Source: Porphyrobacter sp.
GTDB lineage: Bacteria > Pseudomonadota > Alphaproteobacteria > Sphingomonadales > Sphingomonadaceae
DNA: 64,000 bases
Direction: 5' to 3'
Assembly: GCA_027531395.1 (NCBI GenBank)
Contig: JAPZRO010000003.1
Location: 1-64,000, forward strand
This document shows positions 25,605 to 34,836 of this stretch, piece after piece; the first letter of the stretch is position 1; each line of letters begins with the position of its first letter. A program made the translations under genes and the position numbers. The notes under the pieces are model-generated. The model had not been told where the DNA came from, did not search any database, and saw only the letters and a program-made list of their open reading frames with translations.

Positions 25605-25952
25605 GTGATCCACCTCTACGGCATCCCCAACTGCGACACGGTGAAGAAGGCCCGCACGTGGCTGGAGGCGGCGGGCAAGGCCTACACCTTCCATGACTAC
25701 AAGAAGGAAGGCGCCGACCCGGGACGCATCGCGGGCTGGATCGCCGCCGCCGGGCTTGATCTCGTGGTGAACCGCAAGGGCACCACCTTCCGCGCTCTGT
25801 CCGATGCCGACAAGGCCCGCGCCGCCGATGCGGCGAGTGCGCCCGCCCTGCTCGCCGCCAACCCCTCGGTGATCAAGCGGCCCATCGTCGAGCATGCGGG
25901 CGGCATCCTCGTCGGGTTCAAGGCGGACGAATGGGCCGCCGCGCTCGGCTGA
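25605..25952 (+). CDS. ArsC/Spx/MgsR-family thioredoxin-like protein
   Basis: 115 aa from a GTG at 25605. IPNCDTVKKARTWLEAAGKAYTFHDYKKEG is the N-terminal thioredoxin-like core with a single Cys (no CxxC), and NPSVIKRPIVE is the conserved cis-Pro region. The family spans arsenate reductases and Spx-type regulators; short gammaproteobacterial/alphaproteobacterial homologues (YffB-like) have no proven arsenate activity. No ars genes nearby, so I leave the function open. Confidence 0.88.
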   Translation: MIHLYGIPNCDTVKKARTWLEAAGKAYTFHDYKKEGADPGRIAGWIAAAGLDLVVNRKGTTFRALSDADKARAADAASAPALLAANPSVIKRPIVEHAGGILVGFKADEWAAALG

Positions 25953-25968
25953 TCCCGCAACCCGCCTC

Positions 25969-26544
25969 ATGAACCTGCTGGAAATCATCGCGGTCGCGCT
26001 CGGCATCGCCAATGTCGGCCTGCTGGTGCGCCGTTCGATCTGGAACTACCCCTTCGGCATGGCGATGGTGGCGCTCTACCTCGTCATCTTCTGGCAGGCA
26101 CGGCTCTATGGCGAGGCGGTGCTGCAGGTGTTCTTCTTCGTGGTGCAGGGCTGGGGCTGGTGGCTTTGGGCGCGCGCCGGAGGGCTGGCGCAGATGGTGC
26201 AGGTGGAGTGGATGGGCTGGCGCGCACGCGGCGTGGCGATCGCGCTGGTGGCCGGATCGAGCCTCGGGATCGGCTGGTCGATGGCCCGCTTCACCGATGC
26301 CGCCCTGCCCTATGCCGACGCGACCATAGCCGGGGCGAGCGTCGTCGCGCAGGTGCTGCTGGCGCTGCGGCGGGTGGAGAACTGGGCGCTGTGGATCGCG
26401 ATCGATGTGCTGTCGGTGTGGGTCTATGTCAGCCGTGAGCTGTATCTCACCGCCGGGCTTTATGTGGTGTTCCTCGGGCTGGCGATTGCCGGACTGGTCG
26501 CCTGGGCGCGGGCTGCACGCGATGGCGAGGCAATTGCAGCGTGA
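25969..26544 (+). CDS. pnuC: Nicotinamide riboside/NMN transporter PnuC
   Basis: 191 aa from ATG 25969. About seven hydrophobic helices; EIIAVALGIANVGLLVRRSIWNYPFGM and FFVVQGWGWWLW carry the PnuC substrate-site tryptophan/asparagine motif, and VENWALWIAIDVLSVWVYVSRELY is the second conserved repeat. It takes up the NAD precursor nicotinamide riboside. It overlaps nadR by 4 bases, placing uptake and phosphorylation in a single operon. Confidence 0.93.
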   Translation: MNLLEIIAVALGIANVGLLVRRSIWNYPFGMAMVALYLVIFWQARLYGEAVLQVFFFVVQGWGWWLWARAGGLAQMVQVEWMGWRARGVAIALVAGSSLGIGWSMARFTDAALPYADATIAGASVVAQVLLALRRVENWALWIAIDVLSVWVYVSRELYLTAGLYVVFLGLAIAGLVAWARAARDGEAIAA

Positions 26545-27524
26545 CGAAGCGCGGCTTCCTGCTCGGCAAGTTCATGCCTCCGCACGCGGGCCACATGGCA
26601 TTGATCCGCGCCGCGCGGGCGCTGGTGGACGAGCTCACCGTGCTGGTGTGCTGGCTGCCCGATGATCCGATAGCGGGCGAGACACGGCTCGCGTGGATGC
26701 GCGAACTTGCGCCCGATTGCCGAGTCATCGGCCACGGCGAAGTCGTCCCGCAAGCGCCGGAGGACTCGCCCGATTTCTGGCCGGTATGGCGCGGCATCGT
26801 CGCCGCCGCGCACCCCGAGCCGATCGACTACCTCTTCGCAGGCGAGGACTACGGCGCGGAGCTGGCGCGGCAGGTCGGCGGATTGTTCGTGCCGCTCGGC
26901 GGGCGTGTGCTCGGCCTTGGCGACGATCCCGTCGCGGGGCTTTCAGCCAGCGCGGTGCGTGCCGATCCTGCGGTGCATTGGCCCTACCTCCCCGCCCCCG
27001 TCCGCGCCCATTACCGCCGCACGATCTGCCTCCACGGCGCGGAGAGCACCGGCAAGACGACGCTGGCCGCCCTGCTCGCCGCTGAAGCCGGCGCGCTCAC
27101 CGTGGGCGAATATGGCCGCAGCCATTGCGAGGCGCACAAGGACCCGCTCACGCTCGACGACCTCCTCCTGATCGGCCGGGCGCAGCAGGCGATGATCGAC
27201 GCCGCCGCCGAATGGGCCGGACCGCTGCTGATCGCCGACACCGACGCACTGATGACCGCCGCGTGGACCGAGATGCTGCTGGGCCAGCGCCCCGCCGAAC
27301 TTATGGCCGCGCCCAAGGCCGATCTCTACCTCCTGCTCGAACCCGATCTGCCATGGGTCGATGACGGCACCCGTTTCTTCAGCGAGCCCGAGGACCGTCA
27401 CAGGTTTGCAAAGCTCGTCGCGCAGGTGCTGGAGGATGCCGGGGTGCCCTACGTGCGGATTTCCGGGCAGGGAGAGGCAAGGCTCGCCGCCGCGCGCGCC
27501 GCGATTGGAGCTTTGCATGATTGA
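26541..27524 (+). CDS. nadR: NadR-like bifunctional NMN adenylyltransferase / nicotinamide riboside kinase
   Basis: 327 aa from a GTG overlapping the pnuC stop. The N-terminal half has GFLLGKFMPPHAGHMALI, the HxGH nucleotidylyltransferase site. The second half carries the P-loop CLHGAESTGKTTLAALLA of the riboside kinase domain, then GEYGRSH and ADTDALMTAAW. It lacks the N-terminal HTH repressor domain of enteric NadR. With PnuC it forms a salvage route from nicotinamide riboside to NAD. Confidence 0.92.
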   Translation: MTKRGFLLGKFMPPHAGHMALIRAARALVDELTVLVCWLPDDPIAGETRLAWMRELAPDCRVIGHGEVVPQAPEDSPDFWPVWRGIVAAAHPEPIDYLFAGEDYGAELARQVGGLFVPLGGRVLGLGDDPVAGLSASAVRADPAVHWPYLPAPVRAHYRRTICLHGAESTGKTTLAALLAAEAGALTVGEYGRSHCEAHKDPLTLDDLLLIGRAQQAMIDAAAEWAGPLLIADTDALMTAAWTEMLLGQRPAELMAAPKADLYLLLEPDLPWVDDGTRFFSEPEDRHRFAKLVAQVLEDAGVPYVRISGQGEARLAAARAAIGALHD

Positions 27525-28548
27525 CCTGCGCCTGACCCTCGCCGCCCTGCTGCTCGCCGCCACGCCGGCCGTAGCGCAGGACAGCGAGATGCTGATCATC
27601 GCCCATCGCGGATCGAGCGCCGAGCGGCCCGAACACACGCTTGCCGCCTATGAACGCGCGATCGATCAGGGCGCGGATTACATCGAGCCCGATCTGGTCG
27701 CGACCAAGGACCTCGTGCTCGTCTCGCGCCACGAGAACGAGTTGTCGGGCACCACCGATGTCGCCAGCCGCGAGGAATTCGAGGACCGGCGCCGCGAGAA
27801 GACGATTGATGGCCGGCTGGTGGCCGGCTGGTTTGCCGAGGACTTCACCCTCGCCGAACTGCGCACCCTGCGCGCGAAGGAGCGCATCCCTTCGCTCCGC
27901 CCCGCCAATGCGCGGTTCGACGGGCTCTATCAGGTGCCGACCCTCGCCGAGATCGTGAAGCTGGTGCGCGCCAAGGAAGCTGCGACCGGCCGCCGCATCG
28001 GGCTCTACCCGGAATTGAAGCACCCCACCTTCCTGCTCCAGAACGCGGGGATCGACATGGTCGACCTCCTGCTGCGCGACCTGCGCGATCTGGGCATCAC
28101 GCCGGCCGACCCGGTGTTCATCCAGAGCTTCGAGATCGCGCCCTTACAGCGCCTCAAGCAGCGCGGCGGCGGTTACAGGCTGGTGCAGCTTGTCGCCCCA
28201 GGCGAAGGCCCGGCGGACGAGCCCGCGATGCGCTATGCCGAGATGGTGTCGCCCACGGGCCTTACCGAGGTGGCGAAATATGCCGATGCGGTCGGCGCGC
28301 ATATCGCGCTGGTGCTGAACCCCGACGGCACGCCGACCTCGCTGGTGGTCGATGCCAAGGCGGCGGGGCTGACGGTTCACGCATGGACGGTGCGACCGGA
28401 GAACGACTTCCTCCCCGCCATGCTGCGGACCGGGACCGATCCCAAGGGCCGGGGCTGCGGCGACGTGAAGCTGGCAGCGCTGCTCAAGGCGGCGGGGGTC
28501 GCGGGGGTGTTCAGCGACGGTCCGCTGAAGGGAAGAACCTGCCCCTAG
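27517..28548 (+). CDS. Periplasmic glycerophosphodiester phosphodiesterase
   Basis: 343 aa from ATG 27517, overlapping the nadR end by 8 bases. A signal peptide (LRLTLAALLLAATPAVAQ) is followed by IIAHRGSSAERPEHTLAAYERAIDQGADYIEPDL, the catalytic HR and metal-binding E-P-D residues of GlpQ-type enzymes, and YPELKHPTFL carrying the third metal ligand. It hydrolyses deacylated phospholipid headgroups to glycerol-3-phosphate. Converges on ubiG with a 4-base overlap. Confidence 0.93.
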   Translation: MIDLRLTLAALLLAATPAVAQDSEMLIIAHRGSSAERPEHTLAAYERAIDQGADYIEPDLVATKDLVLVSRHENELSGTTDVASREEFEDRRREKTIDGRLVAGWFAEDFTLAELRTLRAKERIPSLRPANARFDGLYQVPTLAEIVKLVRAKEAATGRRIGLYPELKHPTFLLQNAGIDMVDLLLRDLRDLGITPADPVFIQSFEIAPLQRLKQRGGGYRLVQLVAPGEGPADEPAMRYAEMVSPTGLTEVAKYADAVGAHIALVLNPDGTPTSLVVDAKAAGLTVHAWTVRPENDFLPAMLRTGTDPKGRGCGDVKLAALLKAAGVAGVFSDGPLKGRTCP

Positions 28549-29282
28549 GCCCGCCGCGCGCTCAGAATGTAATTGAGTGACATAACCTCGGACAGGTGCA
28601 GCCCCTTGCCGGGTCGCCACGCGATCCCGCGCTTGGCCGTCACCGTCAGGCCGACCTCGGCCAGCAGCGCCTCCAGCTCTTCGGGGGTGACAAAATCCTC
28701 CCAGTGGTGGGTGCCCTTGGGAACATAGCCGACCGCCTCCGCTGCGCCGACCAGCAGGACGCGTGACGCCGCGGTGCGGTTGGGGGTGGACATCACCAGC
28801 AGGCCATCCGGGGCCAGCCGCGCCGCCACATCGCGCAGGAAGGCCGGCTTGTCAGCGACGTGCTCGATCACCTCGACCGACGTGACGAGGTCAAATGTGC
28901 CGATATCGAGGCTTCCCACCTCGCCCGCCATGTAGCGGATATCGAGTCCCATCGCTTCCGCATGGGCCGCTGCCGCCGAGACATTCTCGCCGGCCGCATC
29001 GACGCCGGTCACGTCGGCTCCCAGCCGGGCGAGCGGCTCGCACACGAGCCCTGCCCCGCAGCCGATATCGAGCGCAGACTTGCCCCCGAGCGGCCGCAGC
29101 GCGCCGCGCGCGTCGGGCCAGTGCGCGTCGATCGCGTCACGGATGAAGGCAAGGCGCACCGGGTTAACCTGATGCAGGCTCGCCATCGGGCCCTTGGGGT
29201 TCCACCAGTCACGCGCCAGCCCGGCGAAGAATTCCGCTTCCTCGGGCCGGATAGTTACATTCGATACGTTTGCGTTTCCCAT
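28545..29282 (-). CDS. ubiG: Ubiquinone biosynthesis O-methyltransferase
   Basis: 245 aa. FFAGLARDWWNPKGPMASLHQVNPVRLAFI is the UbiG N-terminal signature. SALDIGCGAGLVCEPLARLGADVTGVDA is SAM motif I, and VTSVEVIEHV, then KGTHHWEDFVTPEEL, complete the family pattern. It performs both O-methylations in ubiquinone synthesis at the membrane-associated Ubi complex. Divergent from lysC with a 49-base gap, so the promoters face each other. Confidence 0.95.
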   Translation of the reverse strand: MGNANVSNVTIRPEEAEFFAGLARDWWNPKGPMASLHQVNPVRLAFIRDAIDAHWPDARGALRPLGGKSALDIGCGAGLVCEPLARLGADVTGVDAAGENVSAAAAHAEAMGLDIRYMAGEVGSLDIGTFDLVTSVEVIEHVADKPAFLRDVAARLAPDGLLVMSTPNRTAASRVLLVGAAEAVGYVPKGTHHWEDFVTPEELEALLAEVGLTVTAKRGIAWRPGKGLHLSEVMSLNYILSARRA

Positions 29283-29331
29283 GAAGCATCCCTAACAGCG
29301 CGCGCGAACACTCACCAGCAGGAGCTTTTCC

Positions 29332-30603
29332 TTGGCCCGCATCGTGATGAAATTCGGCGGCACCTCGATGGCCGGGACGGAGCGCATCCGCCGCGTCGCC
29401 AATATCGTGCGCGCGCAGGCCGCGCGCGGCGATCAGGTGGCGGTGGTGGTCAGCGCCATGGCGGGCGAGACCGATCGGCTGGTCAATTTCTGCCGCGAAG
29501 CCAATCCCCTCTATGATCCGGCCGAGTATGACGTGGTCGTCGCCAGCGGCGAGCAGGTCACCAGCGGGCTGCTGGCGCTGACCTTGCAGGCATTGGGCTG
29601 CAAGTCGCGCAGCTGGCTCGGCTGGCAGCTGCCGATCCACACCATCGAAGCCCACGCCAAGGCGCGGGTCGAATCGATCGACGCCGAGGCGCTGGTCGCC
29701 TCGATGGAAGCGGGCGAGATCGCAGTGATCCCGGGCTTCCAGGGCCTGTCGGAAGACAATCGCGTCACCACGCTCGGCCGCGGCGGCTCGGACACTTCGG
29801 CGGTGGCGGTGGCGGCGGCGATCAAGGCGGACCGCTGCGACATCTACACTGACGTCGACGGCGTCTACACCACCGACCCGCGCATAGTCGCCAAGGCGAA
29901 GAAGCAGAAGGCGGTGACCTACGAGGAAATGCTCGAACTCGCCAGCGTCGGGGCCAAGGTGCTCCAGACCCGCAGCGTGGGCCTTGCCATGAAGGAAGGC
30001 GTCCGGGTGCAGGTGCTGTCGAGCTTCATCGGCGAAGGCGCGCCGCCTGCCGATGATCTGCCCGGGACAATGATCGTCTCGGACGAGGAAATGGACGAAT
30101 TGGTGGAGAAGGGCCTGATGGAACGCCAGCTTGTAACCGGCATCGCGCATGACAAGAACGAGGCCAAGATCATCCTCACCCGCGTGCCTGACCGTCCCGG
30201 CGCGGTGGCGAACATCTTCGAGCCGCTCGCCGCGGCCTCGATCAATGTTGACATGATCATCCAGAACGTCGGGCGCGACAAGGGCGAGACCGACGTGACC
30301 TTCACCGTCCCCCAGTCCGACCTCGCCCGCGCGCAGGCGCTGCTGGAGGACCGCCGCGACGCGATCGGCTTCAATCGCATCATCACCGACAGCAAGATCG
30401 CCAAGATCTCGGTCGTCGGGGTGGGCATGAAGAGCCACGCAGGCGTGGCCAGCACGATGTTCCGCGCCCTGTCGGATCGCGGGATCAACATCCAGGCGAT
30501 CTCGACCAGCGAGATCAAGATCAGCGTGATGATCGACGAGGACGAGACCGAGCTCGCGGTGCGCGTGCTGCACACGGCCTATGGTCTTGATGCAGTTAGC
30601 TGA
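29332..30603 (+). CDS. lysC: Aspartate kinase
   Basis: 423 aa from a TTG at 29332 with AGGAG 9 bases upstream. VMKFGGTSMAGTERIRRVANIV is the kinase N-terminal motif; GRGGSDTSAVAVAAAIKADRCDIYTDVDGVYTTDPR is the ATP/aspartate site. Two ACT domains follow (GIAHDKNEAKIILTRVPDRPG and KISVVGVGMKSHAGV), giving lysine/threonine feedback control. It makes aspartyl phosphate for lysine, threonine, methionine and diaminopimelate. Confidence 0.96.
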   Translation: MARIVMKFGGTSMAGTERIRRVANIVRAQAARGDQVAVVVSAMAGETDRLVNFCREANPLYDPAEYDVVVASGEQVTSGLLALTLQALGCKSRSWLGWQLPIHTIEAHAKARVESIDAEALVASMEAGEIAVIPGFQGLSEDNRVTTLGRGGSDTSAVAVAAAIKADRCDIYTDVDGVYTTDPRIVAKAKKQKAVTYEEMLELASVGAKVLQTRSVGLAMKEGVRVQVLSSFIGEGAPPADDLPGTMIVSDEEMDELVEKGLMERQLVTGIAHDKNEAKIILTRVPDRPGAVANIFEPLAAASINVDMIIQNVGRDKGETDVTFTVPQSDLARAQALLEDRRDAIGFNRIITDSKIAKISVVGVGMKSHAGVASTMFRALSDRGINIQAISTSEIKISVMIDEDETELAVRVLHTAYGLDAVS

Positions 30604-30707
30604 CGGGTAGCTCGCTTCACCTGAATTAACCATATTCTGCAACCCGTCCTTAACCTTTGGGGCCGGACTCTGCTGCGCATCCCCCACGCAAGCGGAGTCG
30701 CATCCCT

Positions 30708-31388
30708 ATGGCCATCAAGGCAAATCTCGATCAGCCCGTGCCCGGCGAAAGCCAGCGTGCTGCAACGCGTCGCGCCTTGCGCCTGCAGACCAGCGGCACC
30801 CTGCCCGACGGGCGCGAGGCCAATGTCACCATCCACAACATCTCGGCCGCGGGGCTGCTGCTCGAAACCGGCATCGCGCTGGCGCGCGGCGAGAGGCTGA
30901 CGCTCGACCTGCCTCAGGCTGGCGCGGTCGAGGCGGTGGTGGTGTGGCGTAGCGAGGCACTGTACGGCTGCGCCTTTTCCTCCCCGCTCGGCGCGGGCGC
31001 TCTGGCGGCGGCGCAGTTGCAGGGGCTGCCGGTCGGCGAACTGCCTCTTGCCGCGCCGAGCGTGTCGCGCTCCGGCCAGACCGGCGGCGAGGCTCTGGGC
31101 GTGCGGCTCAACCGCCTGCGCCGCGAAGCCGGGATGACGCTGGCCGATGTCGCGATGCGGCTCGGCGTGAGCAAGCCGACCGTCTGGGCCTGGGAAAAGG
31201 GCAAGGCCCGCCCCCTGCCCGAGCGCATGGTCGCCATCGCCGAAGCGCTCGGTGCATCGCCCGAGGATCTGACCGATGCAGGCAGCCAGAGTGCCGATAC
31301 CGCCGCGCTGATCGCGGAGTGCCGGAGCCGCATCGCCGTGGCCTGTGGCACCACGCCCGACGCGGTGCGGATCATGATCGAACTGTAA
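30708..31388 (+). CDS. PilZ domain fused to XRE-type helix-turn-helix
   Basis: 226 aa from ATG 30708. The N-terminal PilZ domain keeps both c-di-GMP-binding motifs: RRALRL (RxxxR) and HNISAAG ([D/N]xSxxG). After a linker, residues ~145-200 form an XRE HTH (LGVRLNRLRREAGMTLADVAMRLGVSKPTVWAWEKGKARP). Such a fusion would let c-di-GMP directly control DNA binding. It sits next to a degenerate GGDEF protein. No operator can be assigned, but the AT-rich 31389-31615 interval just downstream is a candidate. Confidence 0.88.
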   Translation: MAIKANLDQPVPGESQRAATRRALRLQTSGTLPDGREANVTIHNISAAGLLLETGIALARGERLTLDLPQAGAVEAVVVWRSEALYGCAFSSPLGAGALAAAQLQGLPVGELPLAAPSVSRSGQTGGEALGVRLNRLRREAGMTLADVAMRLGVSKPTVWAWEKGKARPLPERMVAIAEALGASPEDLTDAGSQSADTAALIAECRSRIAVACGTTPDAVRIMIEL

Positions 31389-31615
31389 GAAGCAGGGGTT
31401 CCCGCAACTAGAAGCGGCTACTTACCGCGCCCAATACGTATGGAACTGCTGGCCGTCTTGTAAAATATGGTAAACGAAACCCGGAGGTGATTCGTTTTTT
31501 AGTCTAGTAAGTTTACATAGATAACGAAAAACAAGAGTTGAATTCGGGTAAACAGGGGAAACGTTGATCCTGAATAGCTTTCGTTAGTTACCAAGTAAAT
31601 CTGACTAAGAGCGAG
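31389..31615. promoter_or_regulatory. AT-rich leader region upstream of the GGDEF-like gene
   Basis: 227 bases without a gene, much richer in A/T than its flanks, containing several TAAAC/GTTTAC-like words (GGTAAACG, AAGTTTACATAG, GGGTAAACAGG). This is the kind of sequence expected for a promoter with regulator sites. No specific -10/-35 pair is convincing to me. Confidence 0.4.
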
Positions 31616-32590
31616 TTGGCGAATCTTTCGTTAGACCGCTGGGGCACTGTCGGTATGAAAATTGGTCTGAGTGACGTTGAAGGCCGCGTGTTGCATGGCC
31701 TGATCGAAGAAGCGTCCGGCGATATCGTGATCAGGATCGACCGGCGCGGGTTTATCATTCACGCATCGGGCAACATCGCGGAACTGGGGCTCGATTTCGG
31801 CGCGGCGCTGCTGCTCCCCCACATCACGGATCTGGCCCAGCCCGATCACGCCGCCTCGCTGGGCGAGCACATCGGCGCGGTGCTCGCGGGCGAGGCCCGG
31901 CCCGGGTGGATCGAATTTCCGGTTGCCCCCTTCAACACGCTCGATGCGGCCGAGACGCCGATGGCGCCCGGGCGGCGCTGGTATGCGATCAGCCTGCGTC
32001 CGATGCATGATGCCGCCGATCCGGCCGGAACCCCCGACGGGGCGCTGTGCCTGATGCGCTCGGTCCAGCGGCTGCGGCTGCTGGAGGGCGAGCTCTACAA
32101 CCGCGCGGTCACCGATCCGCTCACCGGGCTGGCCAACCGCCAGGCCTTCTGCGCGAGCCTCAGGCGGCATCTGGCGGGCGGCGGCGGGCAGATCGTCGCG
32201 GTGTTCGCGGTCGACGGGATGCGCGCGCTGCTCCTGCGCTACGGTCAGCGCACCGCGGACGAGGTGCTGTGGGGCTTTGCCAAGTTCCTCGAGACGATGG
32301 CGCTGCCCGGACACGAGGTCGCGCAGCTCGACGGCGAGCGCTTCGGGGTGCTGCTGCCCGAGATGACCCTGCGCGCGGCGCGCGAATGGGCCGAGGATGT
32401 GGTGCAGACCTTCGCGGGCCTCGCTGCCCCTGCGTCTGCCCGAAACCCGCAACTCTCGGCCAGCGCCGGTCTTGCACGGGTGGAATGCACGGTCGACTGG
32501 ACCCTGCGCGAGGCGGAACTGGGTCTGGTGCTGGCACGCGCCGGGGGCGGCAAGCAGGTCGCGATCGCGGGGCATCGCAGAGTCGCATAA
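31616..32590 (+). CDS. PAS-like sensor with degenerate GGDEF domain
   Basis: 324 aa from a TTG at 31616 (an ATG at 31655 would drop 13 residues). Residues ~30-150 look like a PAS domain (ASGDIVIRIDRRGFIIHASGNIAELG). From ~165 the GGDEF fold is recognisable (AVTDPLTGLANRQAF), but the active site reads QLDGERFGVL instead of RxGGDEF, and the metal-binding Asp region is FAVDGM, so diguanylate cyclase activity is improbable. It may act as a c-di-GMP/GTP-binding or protein-interaction sensor; the PilZ-XRE gene is its neighbour. Confidence 0.85.
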   Translation: MANLSLDRWGTVGMKIGLSDVEGRVLHGLIEEASGDIVIRIDRRGFIIHASGNIAELGLDFGAALLLPHITDLAQPDHAASLGEHIGAVLAGEARPGWIEFPVAPFNTLDAAETPMAPGRRWYAISLRPMHDAADPAGTPDGALCLMRSVQRLRLLEGELYNRAVTDPLTGLANRQAFCASLRRHLAGGGGQIVAVFAVDGMRALLLRYGQRTADEVLWGFAKFLETMALPGHEVAQLDGERFGVLLPEMTLRAAREWAEDVVQTFAGLAAPASARNPQLSASAGLARVECTVDWTLREAELGLVLARAGGGKQVAIAGHRRVA

Positions 32591-32601
32591 CTGGACTCGC
32601 A

Positions 32602-32624
32602 CGGGCGGTTCGCTAAACCGCCCG
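32602..32624 (+). promoter_or_regulatory. Hairpin abutting the purT start codon
   Basis: CGGGCGGTT pairs exactly with AACCGCCCG over a CGCTA loop; the stem ends one base before the purT ATG at 32626 and no purine-rich ribosome site is visible. It could be a terminator for the upstream gene lacking a T-tract, or a structure that controls purT translation. Confidence 0.55.
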
Positions 32625-32625
32625 C

Positions 32626-33810
32626 ATGAGCCACATTGCCACCATCCTGCTGCTCGGTTCGGGAGAACTCGGCCGCGAATTCGTCATATCCGCCAAGCGC
32701 CTCGGGGCGCGGGTGATCGCCTGTGACAGCTACGACAACGCACCCGCGATGCAGGTGGCGGATGGGCGCGAGGTTTTCTCCATGCTCGACGGCGCGGCGC
32801 TCAGGGCGGCGGCAGAGAAGCACCGGCCCGATCTGATCGTCCCCGAAATCGAAGCGATCCGCACCGAAGTCCTCGGCGATCTGGAAGCGGAGGGTTTCAC
32901 CATCGTCCCCTCGGCCCGCGCCGCGCAGCTGACCATGAACCGCGACGCGATCCGCGATTTGGCGGCGGGCGAGCTGGGCCTCACCACCTCGCAATACGGC
33001 TATGCCGAAAGCTACGCCGAGGCACAGGCCATCGCCGCGCGCATCGGCTATCCGCTGGTGATGAAGCCGGTCATGTCCTCCTCGGGCAAGGGCCAGAGCA
33101 AGGTCGACACGCCAGAGACGCTGGAGGCGGCGTGGGACTATGCCGTCGCCAATATGCGCGGCGACCGGGCGCGGGTGATCTGCGAGCAGTTCATCGCCTT
33201 CGACTATGAAATCACCCTGCTGACCATCCGCCATGCGGGCGGCATCAGCTTCTGCCCGCCGATCGGCCACCGGCAGGAACGCGGCGACTACCGCGAAAGC
33301 TGGCAGCCCGCCGCGATGAGCGCCGCCGCGCTGGGACGCGCGCAGGACATGGCCGCCAAGGTCGTCATGGCGCTGCAAGGCGGCGGGCGCGGCTGGGGCC
33401 TCTACGGGGTCGAATTCTTCGTAAAGGGCGAGGAGGTGATCTTCTCCGAACTCTCCCCCCGTCCCCACGATACCGGCATGGTCACCCTCGCCTCGCAGGA
33501 CCTGGCCGAATTCGATCTCCACGCCCGCGCGATTCTGGGCCTGCCGGTGCCGGAGAGCATCGCCGCCCGCCCCGCGGCCTCGGCGGTGATCCTCGCCGAC
33601 CGGGACAGCGACAGCTTCGCCTTCGAGGGGCTGACCGAAGCACTGGCGCTGGGCGACACCGACGTTCGCATATTCGGCAAACCCGTCACCCGTCCGTACC
33701 GCCGCATGGGCGTGGCGCTGGCGCGCGCCGGTGATGCGCCCGCCGCCGTGGACCTTGCCAAGCAGGCCGCCGCCGCCGTGCGGATTGTCTATTCACCGAC
33801 AACCGACTAG
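32626..33810 (+). CDS. purT: Formate-dependent phosphoribosylglycinamide formyltransferase
   Basis: 394 aa ATP-grasp enzyme. ILLLGSGELGREFVISAKRLG and VIACDSYDNAPAMQVAD form the N-terminal domain; PVMSSSGKGQSKV and GVEFFVKGEEVIFSELSPRPHDTGMVTL carry the ATP-grasp core and metal ligands. It uses formate and ATP to formylate GAR in purine synthesis. PurU, which generates formate from formyl-THF, is encoded 1 kb downstream, so the two can act as a formate loop. Confidence 0.95.
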   Translation: MSHIATILLLGSGELGREFVISAKRLGARVIACDSYDNAPAMQVADGREVFSMLDGAALRAAAEKHRPDLIVPEIEAIRTEVLGDLEAEGFTIVPSARAAQLTMNRDAIRDLAAGELGLTTSQYGYAESYAEAQAIAARIGYPLVMKPVMSSSGKGQSKVDTPETLEAAWDYAVANMRGDRARVICEQFIAFDYEITLLTIRHAGGISFCPPIGHRQERGDYRESWQPAAMSAAALGRAQDMAAKVVMALQGGGRGWGLYGVEFFVKGEEVIFSELSPRPHDTGMVTLASQDLAEFDLHARAILGLPVPESIAARPAASAVILADRDSDSFAFEGLTEALALGDTDVRIFGKPVTRPYRRMGVALARAGDAPAAVDLAKQAAAAVRIVYSPTTD

Positions 33811-33821
33811 GGCGCGCCTCC

Positions 33822-34835
33822 ATGAGCACCTATCCCAAGACCGCCGCCCTCATGAAGCGCGGCACCGACTTCCTCGGCTGCGAGACCGCGATCCTGTGCG
33901 GCGCCATGAGCTGGGTGTCCGAGCGCAACCTCGTCGCCGCCATCTCCAACGCGGGCGGCTTCGGCGTGATCGCCTGCGGGGCGATGACCCCCGAACTGCT
34001 CGACACCGAGATCGCCGCGACCAAGGCGCTCACGTCGAAGCCCTTCGGCGTCAACCTCATCACCATGCACCCCGCGCTGTTCGATCTGATCGCGGTGTGC
34101 CGCAAGCATGGCGTGACACATGTGGTACTAGCGGGCGGCATCCCGCCCAAGGGCTCGGTCGAGGCGATCAAGACCGATGACAGCGGGATCAAGGTGATCT
34201 GCTTTGCCCCCACGCTGGCGCTCGCCAAGAAGCTGCTGCGCTCGGGCGCGGACGCGCTGGTGATCGAGGGGATGGAAGCTGGCGGCCACATCGGCCCGGT
34301 CTCCACCTCGGTGCTGGCGCAGGAAATCCTGCCCGAACTCGCCGCCGATCACCTGATCTTCGTCGCCGGCGGCATCGGCCGCGGCGAGGCGATTGCCTCC
34401 TACCTCGAAATGGGTGCGGCGGGCGTGCAGCTCGGCACCCGCTTCGCCTGCGCGACCGAGAGCATCGCGCACCCCGATTTCAAGAAGGCCTTCTTCCGCG
34501 CCTCGGCCCGCGAGGCGGTCGCGAGTGTGCAGGTCGACCCGCGCCTGCCGGTGATCCCGGTGCGCGCACTCAAGAACAAGGGCACCGAGGAATTCACCGC
34601 CAAGCAGCGCGAAGTCGCAGCCCTGCTCGATGCGGGCGAAGTCGACATGGGTGAAGCCCAGCTCCAGATCGAGCACTTCTGGGCCGGCGCCCTGCGCCGC
34701 GCGGTGATCGAAGGCGATGTCGAGAACGGCTCTGTCATGGCAGGCCAGTCGGTCGGCATGGTCACCAAGGAAGAACCCGCCGCCGACATCATCGCCGAGC
34801 TGATGAGCCAGTGCGAGGCGGCGCTGGCGCGGTAA
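33822..34835 (+). CDS. Nitronate monooxygenase-family flavoprotein
   Basis: 337 aa TIM-barrel FMN protein of the 2-nitropropane dioxygenase/FabK superfamily. [49 protein letters not shown] and [17 protein letters not shown] are the FMN-phosphate and active-site segments. Nitronate monooxygenase is the usual label; a role in fatty-acid or other enoyl reduction cannot be ruled out. It lies between purT and purU, spaced by 11 and 1 bases, so is probably co-transcribed. Confidence 0.88.
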   Translation: MSTYPKTAALMKRGTDFLGCETAILCGAMSWVSERNLVAAISNAGGFGVIACGAMTPELLDTEIAATKALTSKPFGVNLITMHPALFDLIAVCRKHGVTHVVLAGGIPPKGSVEAIKTDDSGIKVICFAPTLALAKKLLRSGADALVIEGMEAGGHIGPVSTSVLAQEILPELAADHLIFVAGGIGRGEAIASYLEMGAAGVQLGTRFACATESIAHPDFKKAFFRASAREAVASVQVDPRLPVIPVRALKNKGTEEFTAKQREVAALLDAGEVDMGEAQLQIEHFWAGALRRAVIEGDVENGSVMAGQSVGMVTKEEPAADIIAELMSQCEAALAR

Positions 34836-34836
34836 G

